From: Lepturacanthus savala
Taxonomy: Eukaryota > Chordata > Actinopteri > Scombriformes > Trichiuridae
Length of the DNA stretch: 64,000 bases
Direction: 5' to 3'
Assembly: GCA_030544235.1 (NCBI GenBank)
Contig: CM060471.1
Location: forward strand, 1,576,848-1,640,847
Below are positions 11,915 to 23,696 of the stretch, piece by piece. How positions within the stretch are numbered: the stretch's first letter is position 1; the number at the start of each line of letters is the position of its first letter. The notes under the pieces are model-generated. The model was not told the origin of the DNA. It did no database searches and worked only from the letters and a program-made list of their open reading frames with translations. The translations under genes were made by a program, and so were the position numbers.

Positions 11915-13560
11915 AATCAATCAATGACTAAAGGTATTTCTGTAGATAAATTCATCACAGAACTGAAACAGAAAAGTAAGGATTGTAAGTTTGGAATAAG
12001 TGAAAATGACATGCTTAGAGACAAGTTGGTGTTTAGCATCCCACCTTAAGGAAAGGTGTGTGAAAGACTGTTGTGTGAAAATGACTTGACATTGAATAGA
12101 GCCTTAGAATTGTGCAGGGCTACGGAATTGGCCAAGACACATATACAGGCGATGCAAGGGACTGCGGCTCCCAGTCATGATAGCTAAGTAGCCATACACT
12201 TCTAGAAGGGCATGGGGCTGAATCTGATCTAGTGACAAAAGCGGGAAGAAAAGGGCACCGGGGGACTGTCGTAGGTATTGGACAAGCCATGATCCACATC
12301 AGTGCCCAGCCTACAGAGCAGTTAGAAACAGTTGTGGGAAAGCCAATCACTTCGCAAAGGTTTGTTGTGCAAGCAGCACTGGCACCATCTTCAGCATTCT
12401 TGACAAAAAGGACGGATACTGGCAGATCAACCTGGATGAACCATCATTGAAGCTGTGTACATTCAACACACCATGGGGTTGATATCGTTTCCTGCGGCTC
12501 CCATTTGGCTTCAAGTCAGTGAGTGAGGTATTCCATCAGAAGAACTACAAGACTTTTGGAGACATCCCGGTTGTACAAGTGATCGTGGATGACATAATCA
12601 TCACTGCATCATGAGAACAAGAGCACAACGACATCCTGAACAAAGTCATGGCGAGAGCAAGAGAGGCCAATGTGAGGTTCAACAGCAATAAGATACAGTA
12701 CAAAGTCAACATCGTGAGGTACATAGGTCACATCATCACCCCAGAGGGACAGAGACCTGACAACGGCAAGATAAAAGCAATGCAGTGTACTTGCTATGAT
12801 GAAATACTTGGCACAGTACATACCCCACGAAGCTACACTCACAGCACCTCTGAGACAGCTGCTGCAGAAAGATGCTGTGTGGCAGTGAAGCACACATCAC
12901 AGTGCTGTGTTGGAGAGCTTGCAAGCTGCCCTCACAAAAGCACCTGTGCTGAAGTTTTAAGATCACAGACTCACACTGACGATACAAGCAGACTTGGGAG
13001 ACTGGGAGCACGTCTTCTTCAAGCAGGCTGCCCTCTATACACTTCCAGAGCACTCACTGAAACTGAGCAAAGGTATGCACAGACAGAAAAAGAGTTACTC
13101 GCGATAGTCTTTGCAACCAAGAAATTCCATGACAGTGGCAGTGCAGTCAGATCACAAGCCGCCGAAGATCATTATGAAGAAGCAGCTATGCCAAGCACCA
13201 GCAGTGAATGCTGCTACAACTGCAAAGGTATGATCTTAACATCTCCTACACACCAGGAAAGCACATGTACATTGCAGACATGCACACACACGCGCCTAAA
13301 GGACCTGCAATCCCGCCATCAGCATCAGCTTCAACTGCCATACCAAGCCACTTCCAGAGCTGGTTCAAGGTTCCACACATGCTGTAGTTATACACAAGAG
13401 AGCTGAGCCATGGTCTTACACCGTACCGACACTGGCAGGATAGATCTTCAGAAGGAATAGGCGTCACCTGCGGAAGATCCACCAGAGTCTGTTCAGAGAC
13501 ACAGACCCTGATGAACATTCAGAGGACACACCACCCCAACGGTGATATCAAAAGACTAAC
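11915..13560 (+). mobile_element. Ty3/gypsy-type LTR retrotransposon remnant
   Basis: The order is gag, reverse transcriptase, RNase H, then a C-terminal pol tail. Gag-like sequence lies at 11924-12180 (FITELKQKSKDCKFGISEND) with a stop. RT lies at about 12390-12780 with DKKDGYWQINLDE, FLRLPFGFKS and the catalytic VDDIII segment. RNase H lies near 13000-13140 (TEQRYAQTEKELLAIVFA). The protease region is largely missing and most of the integrase is deleted between about 13290 and 13430. Numerous stops and frameshifts make it non-functional. No LTRs or env were identified. The frame open at 12648-13406 mixes real and shifted codons. Confidence 0.8.
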
Positions 13561-14116
13561 ATTTCAGTCTTACATGCTTGTCCTGAAAAAAACATGTATT
13601 ACACTGAATGTTTCTACCAGAGATGTATAAAGTACTTGAGTAAAGTAGTGGAGTAGAAGTACCAGTACCATCTAATCAAAATTACTTGAGTAAAAGTTAA
13701 AAGTAACCTTTAAGCGACTTACTTAAGTGGAAGTACAAAAGTATTCAAAAAGTTTTGTACTTAAGTATAGCAAGTAGAAGTATTGAAAACTATGCTACTT
13801 GAATACTTAAAGTAAAAGTACAAGTAAAAGTACTGTATATATCAATGAAGGCAGTCAAAAGTTTGAAACCAATTTGGTTATTATTAAAACAGAGCTCTTT
13901 GTAAAACAAGTATCTGAATTTTATGAACAGTAAACATATACAAGTACAGCATGTTTAACGCTTTAAAAAATAAAGCATCCCTCTTTGTGCTTCACGTATG
14001 ATGCATTAAACTAAAAACCAAAGTGAGTAGTGCACAAAAACAATGGTAAATAAAAGCCAAGAACTCTTCCTAGCTTCATCACTGACCTCCCTTATTAGCC
14101 TCTTACATTGGTTTGC

Positions 14117-14395
14117 CTAAAGCAGCCAGTTAGGCAGTAAGAAATTTTTGGTTACCCTCAGAAGTATTTGAGTCTCTACATTGGCATCATGCAGTCTTGC
14201 TCTTCTTGGGCTAAAGACTAATCCTGCGATACTGAAAAGCCACTCACAAGCTGCTGATGCTGGAAGGGGTGTGTTTAACCTAACACACATCTTACACACA
14301 GCTGGAAGCGACTTGAGCAACCCCAAGTTATCTACTGAACAGGACAAGTCAGCTTCTAGCTGTTTGGCACCATCTTGTGCCTTTGAACTCTTCAT
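14117..14395 (-). pseudogene. hAT transposase C-terminal domain remnant
   Basis: 92-codon open stretch containing LPASAACEWLFSIAGLVFS and PRRARLHDANVETQILLRV, the hAT dimerisation signature. A W replaces the usual R after CE. It is the 3' end of the transposase of the 13618-18324 element. Confidence 0.85.
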
Positions 14396-15064
14396 GCTGG
14401 AAAAAAGTCCCCCTCATCAGATGATTTTAAAAGAGCAGTCCACCATATTTCAGGAAATGGCTTATCTTTAGTTAATACATAGTGTTTTTCTCCATGTGTT
14501 TGCAAGTTTGCCAAGTTTGACAGTATACTATATCACAGTATATACTATATATACTGTGCTGCCTATCTTCCCATGTATATTAACTAAGTAATAAATTAAT
14601 ATTTACTAGTATGACCAAAGCTAAAAATGTTTTTTCTGAAATTCAAAATGGCAGAAAATCCACCTTTTCATGTTTGAAAAGTGCAATTTTCCCAGTCCTT
14701 ATGAATACTTAGAAAAGGATGGTGGAGGTAAGTAGTCCTGAAAAAAATTATCATTTGTGAATGGGCAGCATGAATTCTGGAAATAAACTAATAAAATATT
14801 ACACAGTGCACCTTTAACTACTGAACACACTGATGATGAAAATGATGAAAATTCATGTTTAATACTCAGACACATTTACCACACATTACCACACATTTAA
14901 GATGAGTCAGAAAGAAGCCACTATTTGATCTTAAATGACAGCCTTTCTATAGACAGGCTCAGAAAGGGCCAGTGAATCAACAATACTCATGTTAGTGAGC
15001 ACTAGGTTTATTACAAAACATTGCGATTTAAAAAGTATTCAGTCTCTTACCGATTTTTATTGTC

Positions 15065-15360
15065 TCATCTTCCTGTGTCCAATTGGTTCAGAACTTCGGA
15101 AGCAGGATAGCAGCAGCCACCAGCTCCAGTTCTTCCATCATGGCCAAACTGTTCATCAATTCCGAGCTGGAGAGTGTCGACAAGGGGCTTGCTGTATGTT
15201 AGCGGTAGTTTCACCTTGCCCAGCTTCATCTTCAGGAGCTTGATGGTTGGGAGAAGCCATCCCATCTGCACATTGGTTTCAGCCTGTAAGATGTTTGTTG
15301 CTTGGGCTAATGGAGTCATACAACAGCAAACTCTGACAGGAATGCAAGTTCAGCTGGATT
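15065..15360 (-). pseudogene. hAT transposase central segment remnant
   Basis: The frame reads MTPLAQATNILQAETNVQMG, then a TIKLLKMKLGKV stretch and PLVDTLQLGIDEQFGH, typical of the helical insertion region of this hAT subfamily. After FGH the frame shifts; the residues that follow are out-of-frame versions of the expected acidic/AAA stretch. Confidence 0.75.
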
Positions 15361-15539
15361 GAACCTATGATGGAGACAAGAAAATGTAATTACCACATGA
15401 AGGACAAAAAACCTCATGACTATGATTAGCATCATAATCATCTAGTAGAATGGTGTAAAAATAAAATTTTTGAATAAGTAGGAAATTGTCTGTACCAGAA
15501 TTGATAGAGAACATTTTTAATATTTTTAACTTTAACTAA

Positions 15540-16338
15540 CGCACCGTACTAAAAGGCACAGTCTCAGTTACGTGTGCCATTACTGTATTTAACACACACA
15601 TAAGGCGCACCTGATGATAGGGCGCGGGTTTTATATACATATCCTCTACTACGTACGTCCACCTTACAACAACACACACACAAGCAGAAAAGTGTGCGTA
15701 TATAAAAATAGATCGGGAGCAAAACTGAGTTTGGTTGTGCTTTATTTAAGTATTAGTTACAACAATACTAAGCACCAAGACGGACCTCCTTGGAAATGTT
15801 CGATTTTCATTTCCTCCACTAGCGAATACTTTAGCCGAATAGTGATCGTCGAAACGCTCTTCCCACTCGTTCTTTGCTCGATGATCCACTGCTTGAGTCT
15901 TTCCTCCAACTCTGGCCACCTCGCTTTATTTCCGCGGAAACTCAGCTGCCTCTTCTTCACCTGTCGCAGCTCGTTTTCCAGCTTCCTCCACTTACAAACC
16001 ATCAACTCGTTAATTTTAAAATTTTCTCGATTCCTATGTTCCTCCGCGTAGCGGATCACCTTCAGTTTAAACTGAGCTTCATAAGAGTGTCTCTTTGCCA
16101 TTTTCAGGGTTGTTAAAACAGCAATGTTCTGCATAAAGCACATACCTGTTCTTTTATACACAATCCACGCCCACACATCCCCCTTAACGTTTTCATGTTC
16201 TCTACTGCGTCCGCCTCATGGTTCTCTAATACGTCCGTCTTACAATAACACATAGGGCGCACTGCACGATAGGGCGCATCGCTCATTTTGAAGAAAATCT
16301 AAGACGTTTATATGCGCCTTATGGTCGTGAAAATACGG
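15540..16338 (-). mobile_element. pogo-like (Tc1/mariner superfamily) element, 5'/3' truncated copy
   Basis: The end at 16338 is tcgtgaaaatacgg followed by TA, identical in type to the termini of the copy at 54427-55929. The other end lacks about 24 terminal bases and starts at gcaccgtactaaaagg. The minus-strand ORF 15757-16101 is the N-terminal part of a pogo-type transposase. The deletion removes everything after GGPSWC, so no catalytic domain remains. It is nested in the hAT element at 13618-18324. Confidence 0.85.
15757..16101 (-). pseudogene. pogo-like transposase N-terminal fragment
   Basis: The start ATG at 16101 begins MAKRHSYEAQFKLKVIRYAE, a helix-turn-helix (psq/CENP-B-like) DNA-binding domain. 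A second HTH-like segment follows (RWPELEERLKQWIIEQRTSG). The frame ends soon after IEHFQGGPSWC, because the element's interior deletion joins it to 3' non-coding sequence. The family's DDE/D endonuclease domain is absent. The second copy (54655 onward) shares this protein with about 70-80 percent identity by eye. Confidence 0.85.
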
Positions 16339-16959
16339 TACATGGGAACGCTTAAATCTGTGCAAATGCTTCTCATGGCCATCTGCCCTTCTCTTTCATT
16401 ATCTTCAGTAGCCTTTCCACAGGGTTACAACCGGTCGCACAAGTTGGAGGGAGCAAGCATCTTTCACACATTCAGCTGCCACTGAGGATCTTGACCACTT
16501 ATTCCAAAGTCCATTGCACTTGGCAAATGTAGAGTAGTACAACTTCTTGTAAGCATCATTAGACACGGCCTTGCTGTAGTGGCAATTAGGTTAAAAATGT
16601 AGCATGCACAATGCTGGTGCTTTGGGAGTTGCATCATGCATCAGAACGTGTTTATTCAGCTCTAACATACCAACATTTTCAATAAAAAAAAATTAAAATC
16701 TCATGAACCTGAATGCAGCATCTATGGAGCTTTAGGCGCTAATGGCCAAACCGCATAGATGCATTTCCAGGTCAAAATGGGTTAATATAACTTAAATGAC
16801 ATTTTTACCACCTTGGTTTTACAAAATCGTGTGATCAATCTCTCTCTTGTGTGCGTGCAAGCGTTGCCTGCGCAATTGGATTGAAGCGATCCATATCTGA
16901 TGCACGAGTTAGTCTTGCCTGCATGCTCTCACTCATATTGTAAAAAAACAAAAAACAAA

Positions 16960-17170
16960 ACACTCCCTCACATTGTATAAAATCTGGGATATTTTATCTG
17001 ACTCGCGGGCATCAGGGAGCCACTATCAATATCAGGGAGACTCCCAGAATTTCCGGGATGGTTGCGGCAGCTGTGGCTTCCTGCGATCTGACGCCTTGAG
17101 AAGCATCAGCTCCACTCGCAGTTCCTTTACCAAACTCAGGATAAAGGCGCGTCTCGGGTCGTTAGTTAGT
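16960..17170. repeat. unnamed short repeat inside the hAT element
   Basis: Segment with gactcgcgggcatcaggg and ggagactcccagaatttccg resembles a common short teleost repeat. It is followed by gttagttagtta and CT-rich low-complexity sequence to about 17340. It interrupts transposase-derived sequence. Confidence 0.4.
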
Positions 17171-17792
17171 TAGTTTTAGCATTTAGCTAACTAGTTTCTC
17201 GTGTCTCTAACGTGTCTCTGTCTCTACCTGTCTACTCTACCTGTCGCTGTCTCTCTCTGTCTATCTCTCTAACTCCCACTATATAATCTGTCTGTCTCTG
17301 TCTGTCCTTGTCTGTCTCTCTGTGTCTCTCCTACTTTCCAAAATGCCCCCCGGATGATAAATAAAATAAATAAAAAGAAATTGAAGAATTGAAGACGCGG
17401 GAAAACGAAGCCCGGGAATTTGATAAAACGTATCATTTTTAAGTAGTTGTCTCCGGGTTTCAGGAGATAATAATGCTCATAAAGCTTCTGTATTTTACAT
17501 TGGGATCTTCTAGGCCTTAGAAAGTGTAAAAAAGAAAACACACTTTTGAGGAAAAGTCACGGAAGGCAAAGCCTGTAGGTTTTATTTAAACAGAGATATT
17601 TGCATTATAAAACTCACAACGGAGTGTTAAAATCAATCTATACGCGTCAATCAATGTATATGATTAGGCTACCCAGCATGATAAGAGTCAACACAGCAGT
17701 AGCCAAACCCCACGAAAAATGCCATCAATTTAACACGCCTTTCCAGAACATTCAGCGTAGCACTGCTAGCAACAAGGCTCTAACGTTAGCCG

Positions 17793-18101
17793 TTAATGTG
17801 TCAACATAGCTAAGCTTCTACATAAGCTTACCTTGATATGTTTCTTCAGGTTTGAAGGTGAATTTTTGAAGGCCAATATTTCTGTGTACTTGGGGAGACA
17901 GAGGAGACAATGCTGCAATGTGAGGGGGTGGGTGTTGATCGTGGGACTTCTTCCTCTTCCATCATTGTCTGACAGCCAGTGCATGCCAGTCCAATGCAAC
18001 TGTGCGAAAGGGTGCGCGCTAGTATCCACTGTGTTTTTCCCCACCACTTGATCGCCCAATGATAGCAAACCTGTTCCTATTCCAAGTGGTGACACTGCCA
18101 T
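17793..18101 (-). pseudogene. hAT transposase BED-finger exon
   Basis: The frame contains QHCLLCLPKYTEILAFKNS, then PSNLKKHIK: the C-x2-C and first His of a BED finger. Directly after LKKHIK the sequence is gtaagc, a consensus splice donor at about 17832, so the finger is completed across an intron as in related hAT transposases. This is the N-terminal part of the 13618-18324 element's transposase. Confidence 0.75.
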
Positions 18102-18659
18102 CTAGCCCTCTGGCATACAAACATTTTTATAGGCCAAGTAACGAGTAACGAAAGCAGCACATGAAAAATATATTGGAGTTAAAGTATTAAATGAATAAGA
18201 AAAATGTAGTGTAGTAAAAGTGCAAGTATGAGAACAAAATATTACTCCAAAAAAGTACAGATACTGCATTTTAGTACTTAAGTACAATACTTTGTTACTT
18301 CTACTTCGTTACTATACAACTCTGGTTTCTACACATGTATTACAATAATTACAGTGAATGATTTAATGATATCGTATTATTTTTGCATATTTTGATGTTT
18401 ATGCTTACAGGATGCATTCAAATGTTTAACTGCCTAGTAAGGTCCACTGTAGGCAGATGAATGTCTGAAATGAGTTACAATTGTCCACAGTATGAAATGT
18501 TTGTCTGTGTATGTTCGATGACTGATGTTCGGTAAAGCCAGGGAGATGTTAGTTCTGTGTCCTGTTTTATTTTATTAACAAGTGTTTACTCAGTGAATAA
18601 TCTAGCCACCCTCCACTCTGGTGTAAGTACAACTAAAGAACATAACACCACTTTTACAC

Positions 18660-18817
18660 CTTTTGTAATTCAGCCAGATTTAGTGCTGTTTTGACTTGCA
18701 ATTTGTAATAAAACACAAAATCCTCTGGTTAAAAATTAAACCTAAAACCATTCATTCAAAATATAAATAAATGACTAAAACCTTTGAATCAAAATTCAAA
18801 TAAAATCAATAAAGCAC
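18660..18817. repeat. A-rich minisatellite, left part
   Basis: Imperfect repeats of a roughly 35-45 bp unit (ctaaaacca...attcaaaat...aaataaaa). The array resumes at 23190, so the hAT-like element at 18818-23189 inserted into it. Confidence 0.6.
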
Positions 18818-19304
18818 CAGTGGTGTCAAAAGTACACACATTTGTTACTTAAGTAAAAGTACTGCAGTTTAAAAACACTGGTAAAAGTTGAAGTATCAAC
18901 TTGACGTCTTTACTCAAGTAAAAGCGAAAAAGTATGTGCTCATGAACCTGCTTAAAGTATAAAAGTATAAAGTAACATTTAAAAAAATACATAAAATAAA
19001 TTAGTTGGTGCCAATATATAGATTGGAGGCTTAATTTGAAACTGATTATGCACGTGGCCCAAGACACAGCATCATCATAAACCCATTACTATCAAAGACA
19101 AAGCAACTCGAGGAGCATGTTCTTTCTCAAACTGAACTGGAATTCAACATCCAAACCGAGGTAGCATTCAAGAGGTAGGTATTCAGGCCTGCAAAACCAT
19201 AGACATATATACGTAGACGTCTCATTTGGCGCTCAGCTGTACGTCATCGGCACCGCCATATTGGATGTGGCAAGAGTCGGAGTAGAGAGAGGAGAGAAGC
19301 AAAG

Positions 19305-21874
19305 ATGCCTCATTCCTGTGCTGCATGGAATTGCACCAATCGTTGTACACCCCAAACCAAATCTGAGGGAATAACCTTTCACAGGTAAGACTTAACAATT
19401 ACCTTTGATAATACTTTGCTCGTAGACTGTATTATTTGGCCATTTTAACATAATTTTGAGAGCATTTGCCGATGATGTGGAAAACGCTCTCTAGCCTATT
19501 CCCGCGCATTTAGCTATTCATTCATTATTTCCATTCATTTATTTGGATTTATTCTGCTCGTGGCTGTATATATATTTCCATCAAAAATATATACAGTTAA
19601 GTATTTAACAGCTCAGTTTACACACCCATAGTAGGAGAGAAACAGGAGGAAGAAACGTTTCTGTTACCTGTTATTCAGAACATTAATAATGAATTACAGT
19701 GGGCAAACTCGCCTTCAAACGAAGAAGTTGCCATTTTTATTTTATTATTTTTCCCCAAAAATGTATTACGATTATTGTTAATTGCTGGGCTAACTTTTGT
19801 AATACGATTTAGATTCCCCAAAGATATTAACAGGAGGAAACAGTGGGAAGTAGCTCTCCGGATGGATGGGTTCAAGATAAGCTCATCCTCCATGCTCTGC
19901 AGTGAGCACTTCAACCCTGAGGACTTTGATAGAACAGGGCAGACTGTCAGGATGAGAGAGGGAGTGATCCCTTCTGTCTTCAGTTTCCCTGCTCACCTCC
20001 AAAGGGTATTTACATCACTCTAGGCAGTAACGACTGACTAAGTGTGAAGAGATATAATAAACTGTGGAAAAAATTGAAATGTTCTTCACTTCAGCCTGTT
20101 GCTACTAGAACAACTGAGTCGGCAAAGAAGGCTCAATAGAGTATCTCAGTGGATGGTTCCCAGCATGTTGAGGATGAACCATTGCCTGGACCCAGTGTTG
20201 TATCAGCTAGATATGCCTCCAACAGTTGGGAATATCAGGATCCTGGTGGTGGTGGTGTTCAAACCTCTTGTAATCCCTGCCACTCTTTTCAGACATACTT
20301 AGAAACACATATGCACACACACGAAACATGTCAGTGGGATTTCTTTAAAAAGGTACAGTGCACATTAGTGAATATTTACATGTAAACATGCCGGATTAGG
20401 CTAGTTTCCATCTGTAGTCCCAGGTTGATGTAACAGTGAAATTATAAATAATAGAGTAAAAAAACAAAGGACAAGACTATGACTGTAGATACAACAGTAC
20501 TACTTCATATTTCTACTTGGGTAAAATAAAATACATATTTTTAGCAATATGTGTATATATGCAATACATGTCCAACATTGCCATGTCCAACATGGCAATG
20601 TTAGACATGTTGGAAAAAAAAAAGAAGAGGAAGATCCAGCATGATATGAATGCGTGTGCCTCATGTTGGATGCAATGGCGATTAAGAAGCATATCCAGTA
20701 TAATCCTCAAACCCCAAAAATGTCTGGATATGTTGATATGGGCAATGGTGTAAATGAGACTGACATTGCCACAGAGGGTCTTGTTTTTATGGTGGTTGGG
20801 CTCCAAGGTCATTGGAAGGCTCCAGTGGCGTACTTCCTGACTGACTCCCTGTCCCCAGACACACAGGAGGTGCTACTTGTGCATGCGTTGGAGGAACTGC
20901 ATGAGCGCGGCATTAGAGTAGTCTGTGTCACAATGGATGGGCATGCCTCCAATGTAAGCATGTGCAACAGACTTGGATGCCAGCTCAAGGGAAACCCTGT
21001 TGAGCCCCTGAAAACCTTTTTTCAACATCGAGTGACTGGTGAGACAGTCTTCGTAATAATGGATGCCTGTCACATGCTAAAGTTAGCACGGAATATGCTA
21101 CAAGCATATAGTCCGATTACAGGCATGACCGATGAGATCAACTCTAAGTATGTTTGTCATCTGAATGATGTGCAGACAAAAGATGGATTGCACATGGCCA
21201 ACAAGGTAAACAGGGCTTAAAGTTGTCAGTAGCTTTAAATTAATAGAATAATTATTTCAATACATTGTATACAGTTCCTGGACAACCTTTCAGGCACACA
21301 AATCTTTTCTTGCTTTAAACCCCAAAGGTAACCGACAAGCACGTGAATTTTGATTCACAGAAGATGAAGGTGTCACTGGCGGCACAGACCTTGAGTCGAT
21401 CGGTGTCAGTAGCGCTTCATATTCTGAGGGACCTTGGGTATTGGGTATTCAGCCTGGTGACTGATGCTGTACCTGCATCATTCGATTCAGGTTACCACTT
21501 GCTTGAGCTAAAAAACAAGTGGGGACTGATGATTCCATCTGAGGGCACAGTAAGGGTGGTCAGATCAGCTGAGCGATTTATTCGCCAATCACTGTCTGGG
21601 CAAGCTGCCATTTATCACTCAGTTTGTACGGGCAGACATTGGTTTTGAAGATGTGTTTGGTCTGGGCGGTCACATTCAGGAAACACAGTCTGGAATCGAC
21701 AACCATCACTTTTTGCTCATGTCATTGGTTGTTTCTGTGTTCCACAAGTTAAGGCTGTACCATATTAACAAACTGCACACATTACAGTTACAGAGTGGCA
21801 ACACAAGAAAAAAATGTGCAAAACCATTCTTTTTAAAGGTTTTTAGTGCCATTTCTGCACAAAAATGTTTATAG
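19305..21874 (+). pseudogene. P-element/THAP9-like transposase gene, damaged
   Basis: Exon 1 (19305-19384) starts MPHSCAAWNC and ends at a CAG|GTAAG donor. Exon 2 (19813-20005) continues in phase to LCSEHF and VIPSVFSF. Together they form a complete THAP finger: C-x4-C, then C-x2-H, with FP and the terminal AVPTIF-like motif. The region 20038-20385 has a stop or frameshift (proline/glycine-rich linker). 20654-21205 is an open 184-codon exon (GLQGHWKAPVAYFLTDSLSP, VTMDGHASNVSM, MDACHMLKLARN) ending at AAG|GTAAAC. The next exon starts at 21328 (VTDKHVNFDSQKMKVSLAAQ). A frameshift near 21600 separates the last segment (FVRADIGFEDVFGL). The family cuts and pastes DNA by a GTP-dependent mechanism. 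Confidence 0.85.
20566..20610. repeat. 45-bp near-perfect palindrome in the P element
   Basis: Arm 20566-20586 pairs with 20590-20610 (21 bp, one mismatch) around the 3-base loop cca. It lies just before the main catalytic exon of the transposase. Function unknown. Confidence 0.8.
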
Positions 21875-22220
21875 TGTACATAATGTGTGTGTGAATTATT
21901 TTTATTAGAATTATTCTTTGTTCTTTGAGGCTTGATTGTACTCTGTTAACCTGTTTCATATTAAATTACATTTACTTGATTAACCCTGCTGCAATTCTTA
22001 TGGAAAATGTTGCCATCTTGAACATTCTCTTGTGGATAACCCTGGCTGTGTTGATGCAAATGCCATGAAATTGGGCAAAATTTAAACACGTTTTAATTAA
22101 CTTTTAGTTTTTAGGGTCTTCAGCACCGCGGGTCGTGTAGTCAATCCAACGCTGATGTAGCGCAGCAGCGGCCAAATCCGCTCCATGTGGCGTCTATGTA
22201 TATATGTCTATGTGCAAAAC

Positions 22221-23189
22221 TGCCAGAGATAGAGAGACACTAGGAGTACATGGCGGTGATGATGGTAACATTTCTATAGGGGGTCTATTTGGAAAGGCAA
22301 CAGGCATTGGATATTTATACCTTTTGGTTCTTGAAAGAAAAAACAATGCTGATTTTTTGTTTCCTTCTTTGGCTCAATAGATAAATCATCACTTACTCTC
22401 TGAGTTAATCATTCAGCCATTTGAATCAGGTTCCTGCGGCAGGCACAGGCAAAAGAACCTGCTCCTCTAGGACCACACATGGGTTGAGATGATGCGTTAT
22501 TGGAAGTCGGAACTCTGAGCTACACACAACATAACATCAGAACTGAGCGCTTCCCAGCTTAAAAACTGGGATATCATTGAATACAGAATAAAAGAGAAAG
22601 GATATTAATGGACTGAAAGGAAAACCCCAACATTTGTACTTGTATAGATGCTAGATTTCAGTGCTTCTCTGACTTCAAACTTCCGATTCACAAGTACAAC
22701 TGAATGCACCTCGTTGCAGAAACACTGCAACGATCACTTTCTCCTTTATTTAACCTGTTTGTTGACTTACGTAGGGACAGTGTGGGAGAGGGGGACAGAT
22801 CGGTGTCACTGTAAATGTGTCCCCTGTGCTATCTGCATCCATGGACACATACAAGTTTTTTTTATGTTTGTATAATATTTATTTTTGAAGGCGCATTTTT
22901 AACCCACAGATAGACCCACGCTCTGGTTCTTCCGGCCGGCATCCGACACAGCACAACAGTTTTTACCCGTTTTATAAAAGTTAACGGTTCACCAAGTTAA
23001 AGCAAGAGTAACGAGACCGTTGGTGTTAAAAATGTAAGCAATAGAAAGTACAGATACTTGTGTGAAAATGTAATGAGCAGAAGTTAGAAGTAGGCAGAAA
23101 AAAATAGTAATGGAGTAAAGTATAGATACCTAAAAAGTGTACTTAAGTACAGTAACAAAGTATTTGTACTTCGTTACTTGACACCTCTG
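22221..23189. other. right part of the split hAT-like element
   Basis: No coding region recognised; contains the right subterminal AAGTAC-rich sequence (23040-23189). Confidence 0.6.
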
Positions 23190-23370
23190 AAAACCAGTGA
23201 ATTAAAGTTAAAATAAAAATGCTAAAACCACAGATTCAAAATTAACATAAAAAACACTTAAACCAGTGATTCAAAATAAAACAATAAAAATTAAAACACT
23301 AAAACCAGTGATTAAAATAGAAATTAAAACACTAAAACCAGTGATTCAACATTTTAAAAAAAGTTTTAAA
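23190..23370. repeat. A-rich minisatellite, right part
   Basis: At least four imperfect copies of an aaaccagtgattcaaaat...aaaattaaaacact unit of about 40 bp, continuing the array interrupted at 18817. Confidence 0.75.
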
Positions 23371-23696
23371 AAAGTAAAAAAAAAAAAGTTCACTTTAAAG
23401 AGCCGGCTCTTTGAACCGACTTGTTCGCAACCTACACATCGCTATTATAGTTGATGCAGCCACCTCTACAACAAATGCTCCTCGTCTCACCTACATCCCT
23501 CTGAGAAAGAAAAATATTCTGCATCTCCACATGCATACTAGTGTAACATCTCTCAAAACCCACAAGATGTTAGCAATTTCAGGAAACGTTCATGCTAACA
23601 CCGGCTACTGTGGCCGTAGCTAACTCATAAACAACAAACTAAATAAGTAAAGTTCTGTGGCGTTTCAGAGGAGAACCACAGCTCTTACTACAAGCC
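23371..23696. other. gene-free sequence
   Basis: No recognised gene. Includes an A-rich run near 23377-23390 and a short palindromic gagccggctc at 23400-23409. Confidence 0.4.

Larger units (their letters stand above)
13618..18324 (-). mobile_element. 4.7 kb hAT transposon, decayed autonomous copy
   Basis: Ends are cagagatgtata and tatacaactctg, flanked by a perfect 8-bp duplication gtttctac (13610-13617 and 18325-18332). Transposase pieces run on the minus strand: BED finger at 17840-18020, a central region at about 16390-16640 (related to the family's conserved Cys/His and WNK-type stretch), another at 15065-15319 (ATNILQAETNVQMGWLLPT), and the C-terminal dimerisation domain at 14117-14395. 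A pogo-like element is nested at about 15540-16338. It inserted just downstream of the gypsy remnant. Frameshifts show it is dead. Confidence 0.9.
19198..22212 (+). mobile_element. P element with THAP-domain transposase
   Basis: A 3015-bp element with terminal inverted repeats of about 22 bp (start catagacatatatacg, end complementary with one mismatch) and a perfect 8-bp target duplication tgcaaaac (19190-19197 and 22213-22220). Eight-base duplications are the rule for P elements. The interior carries a plus-strand, intron-containing transposase gene: a THAP zinc finger over two exons, then an RNase H-like catalytic region. It is inserted in a hAT-like element. Ends and duplication are well preserved, but coding lesions are visible. 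Confidence 0.92.
18818..23189. mobile_element. hAT-like non-autonomous element split by a P element
   Basis: Ends are cagtggtgtcaaaagta and (reverse complement) cagaggtgtcaagtaac, both followed by AAGTA-rich subterminal sequence also seen in the hAT element at 13618. Without the nested P element (19198-22212) it is about 1.35 kb and has no transposase. Flanking 8-mers (taaagcac, aaaaccag) match 5 of 8; because the target is a minisatellite, the duplication cannot be judged well. Confidence 0.75.

Noticed and set aside
12648..13406. 252-codon open frame as a gene
   Set aside because: It strings together in-frame and out-of-frame parts of a Ty3/gypsy RT and RNase H; its C-terminal half is the wrong frame.
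15614..16051. 145-codon plus-strand open frame
   Set aside because: Antisense to the pogo-like transposase fragment.
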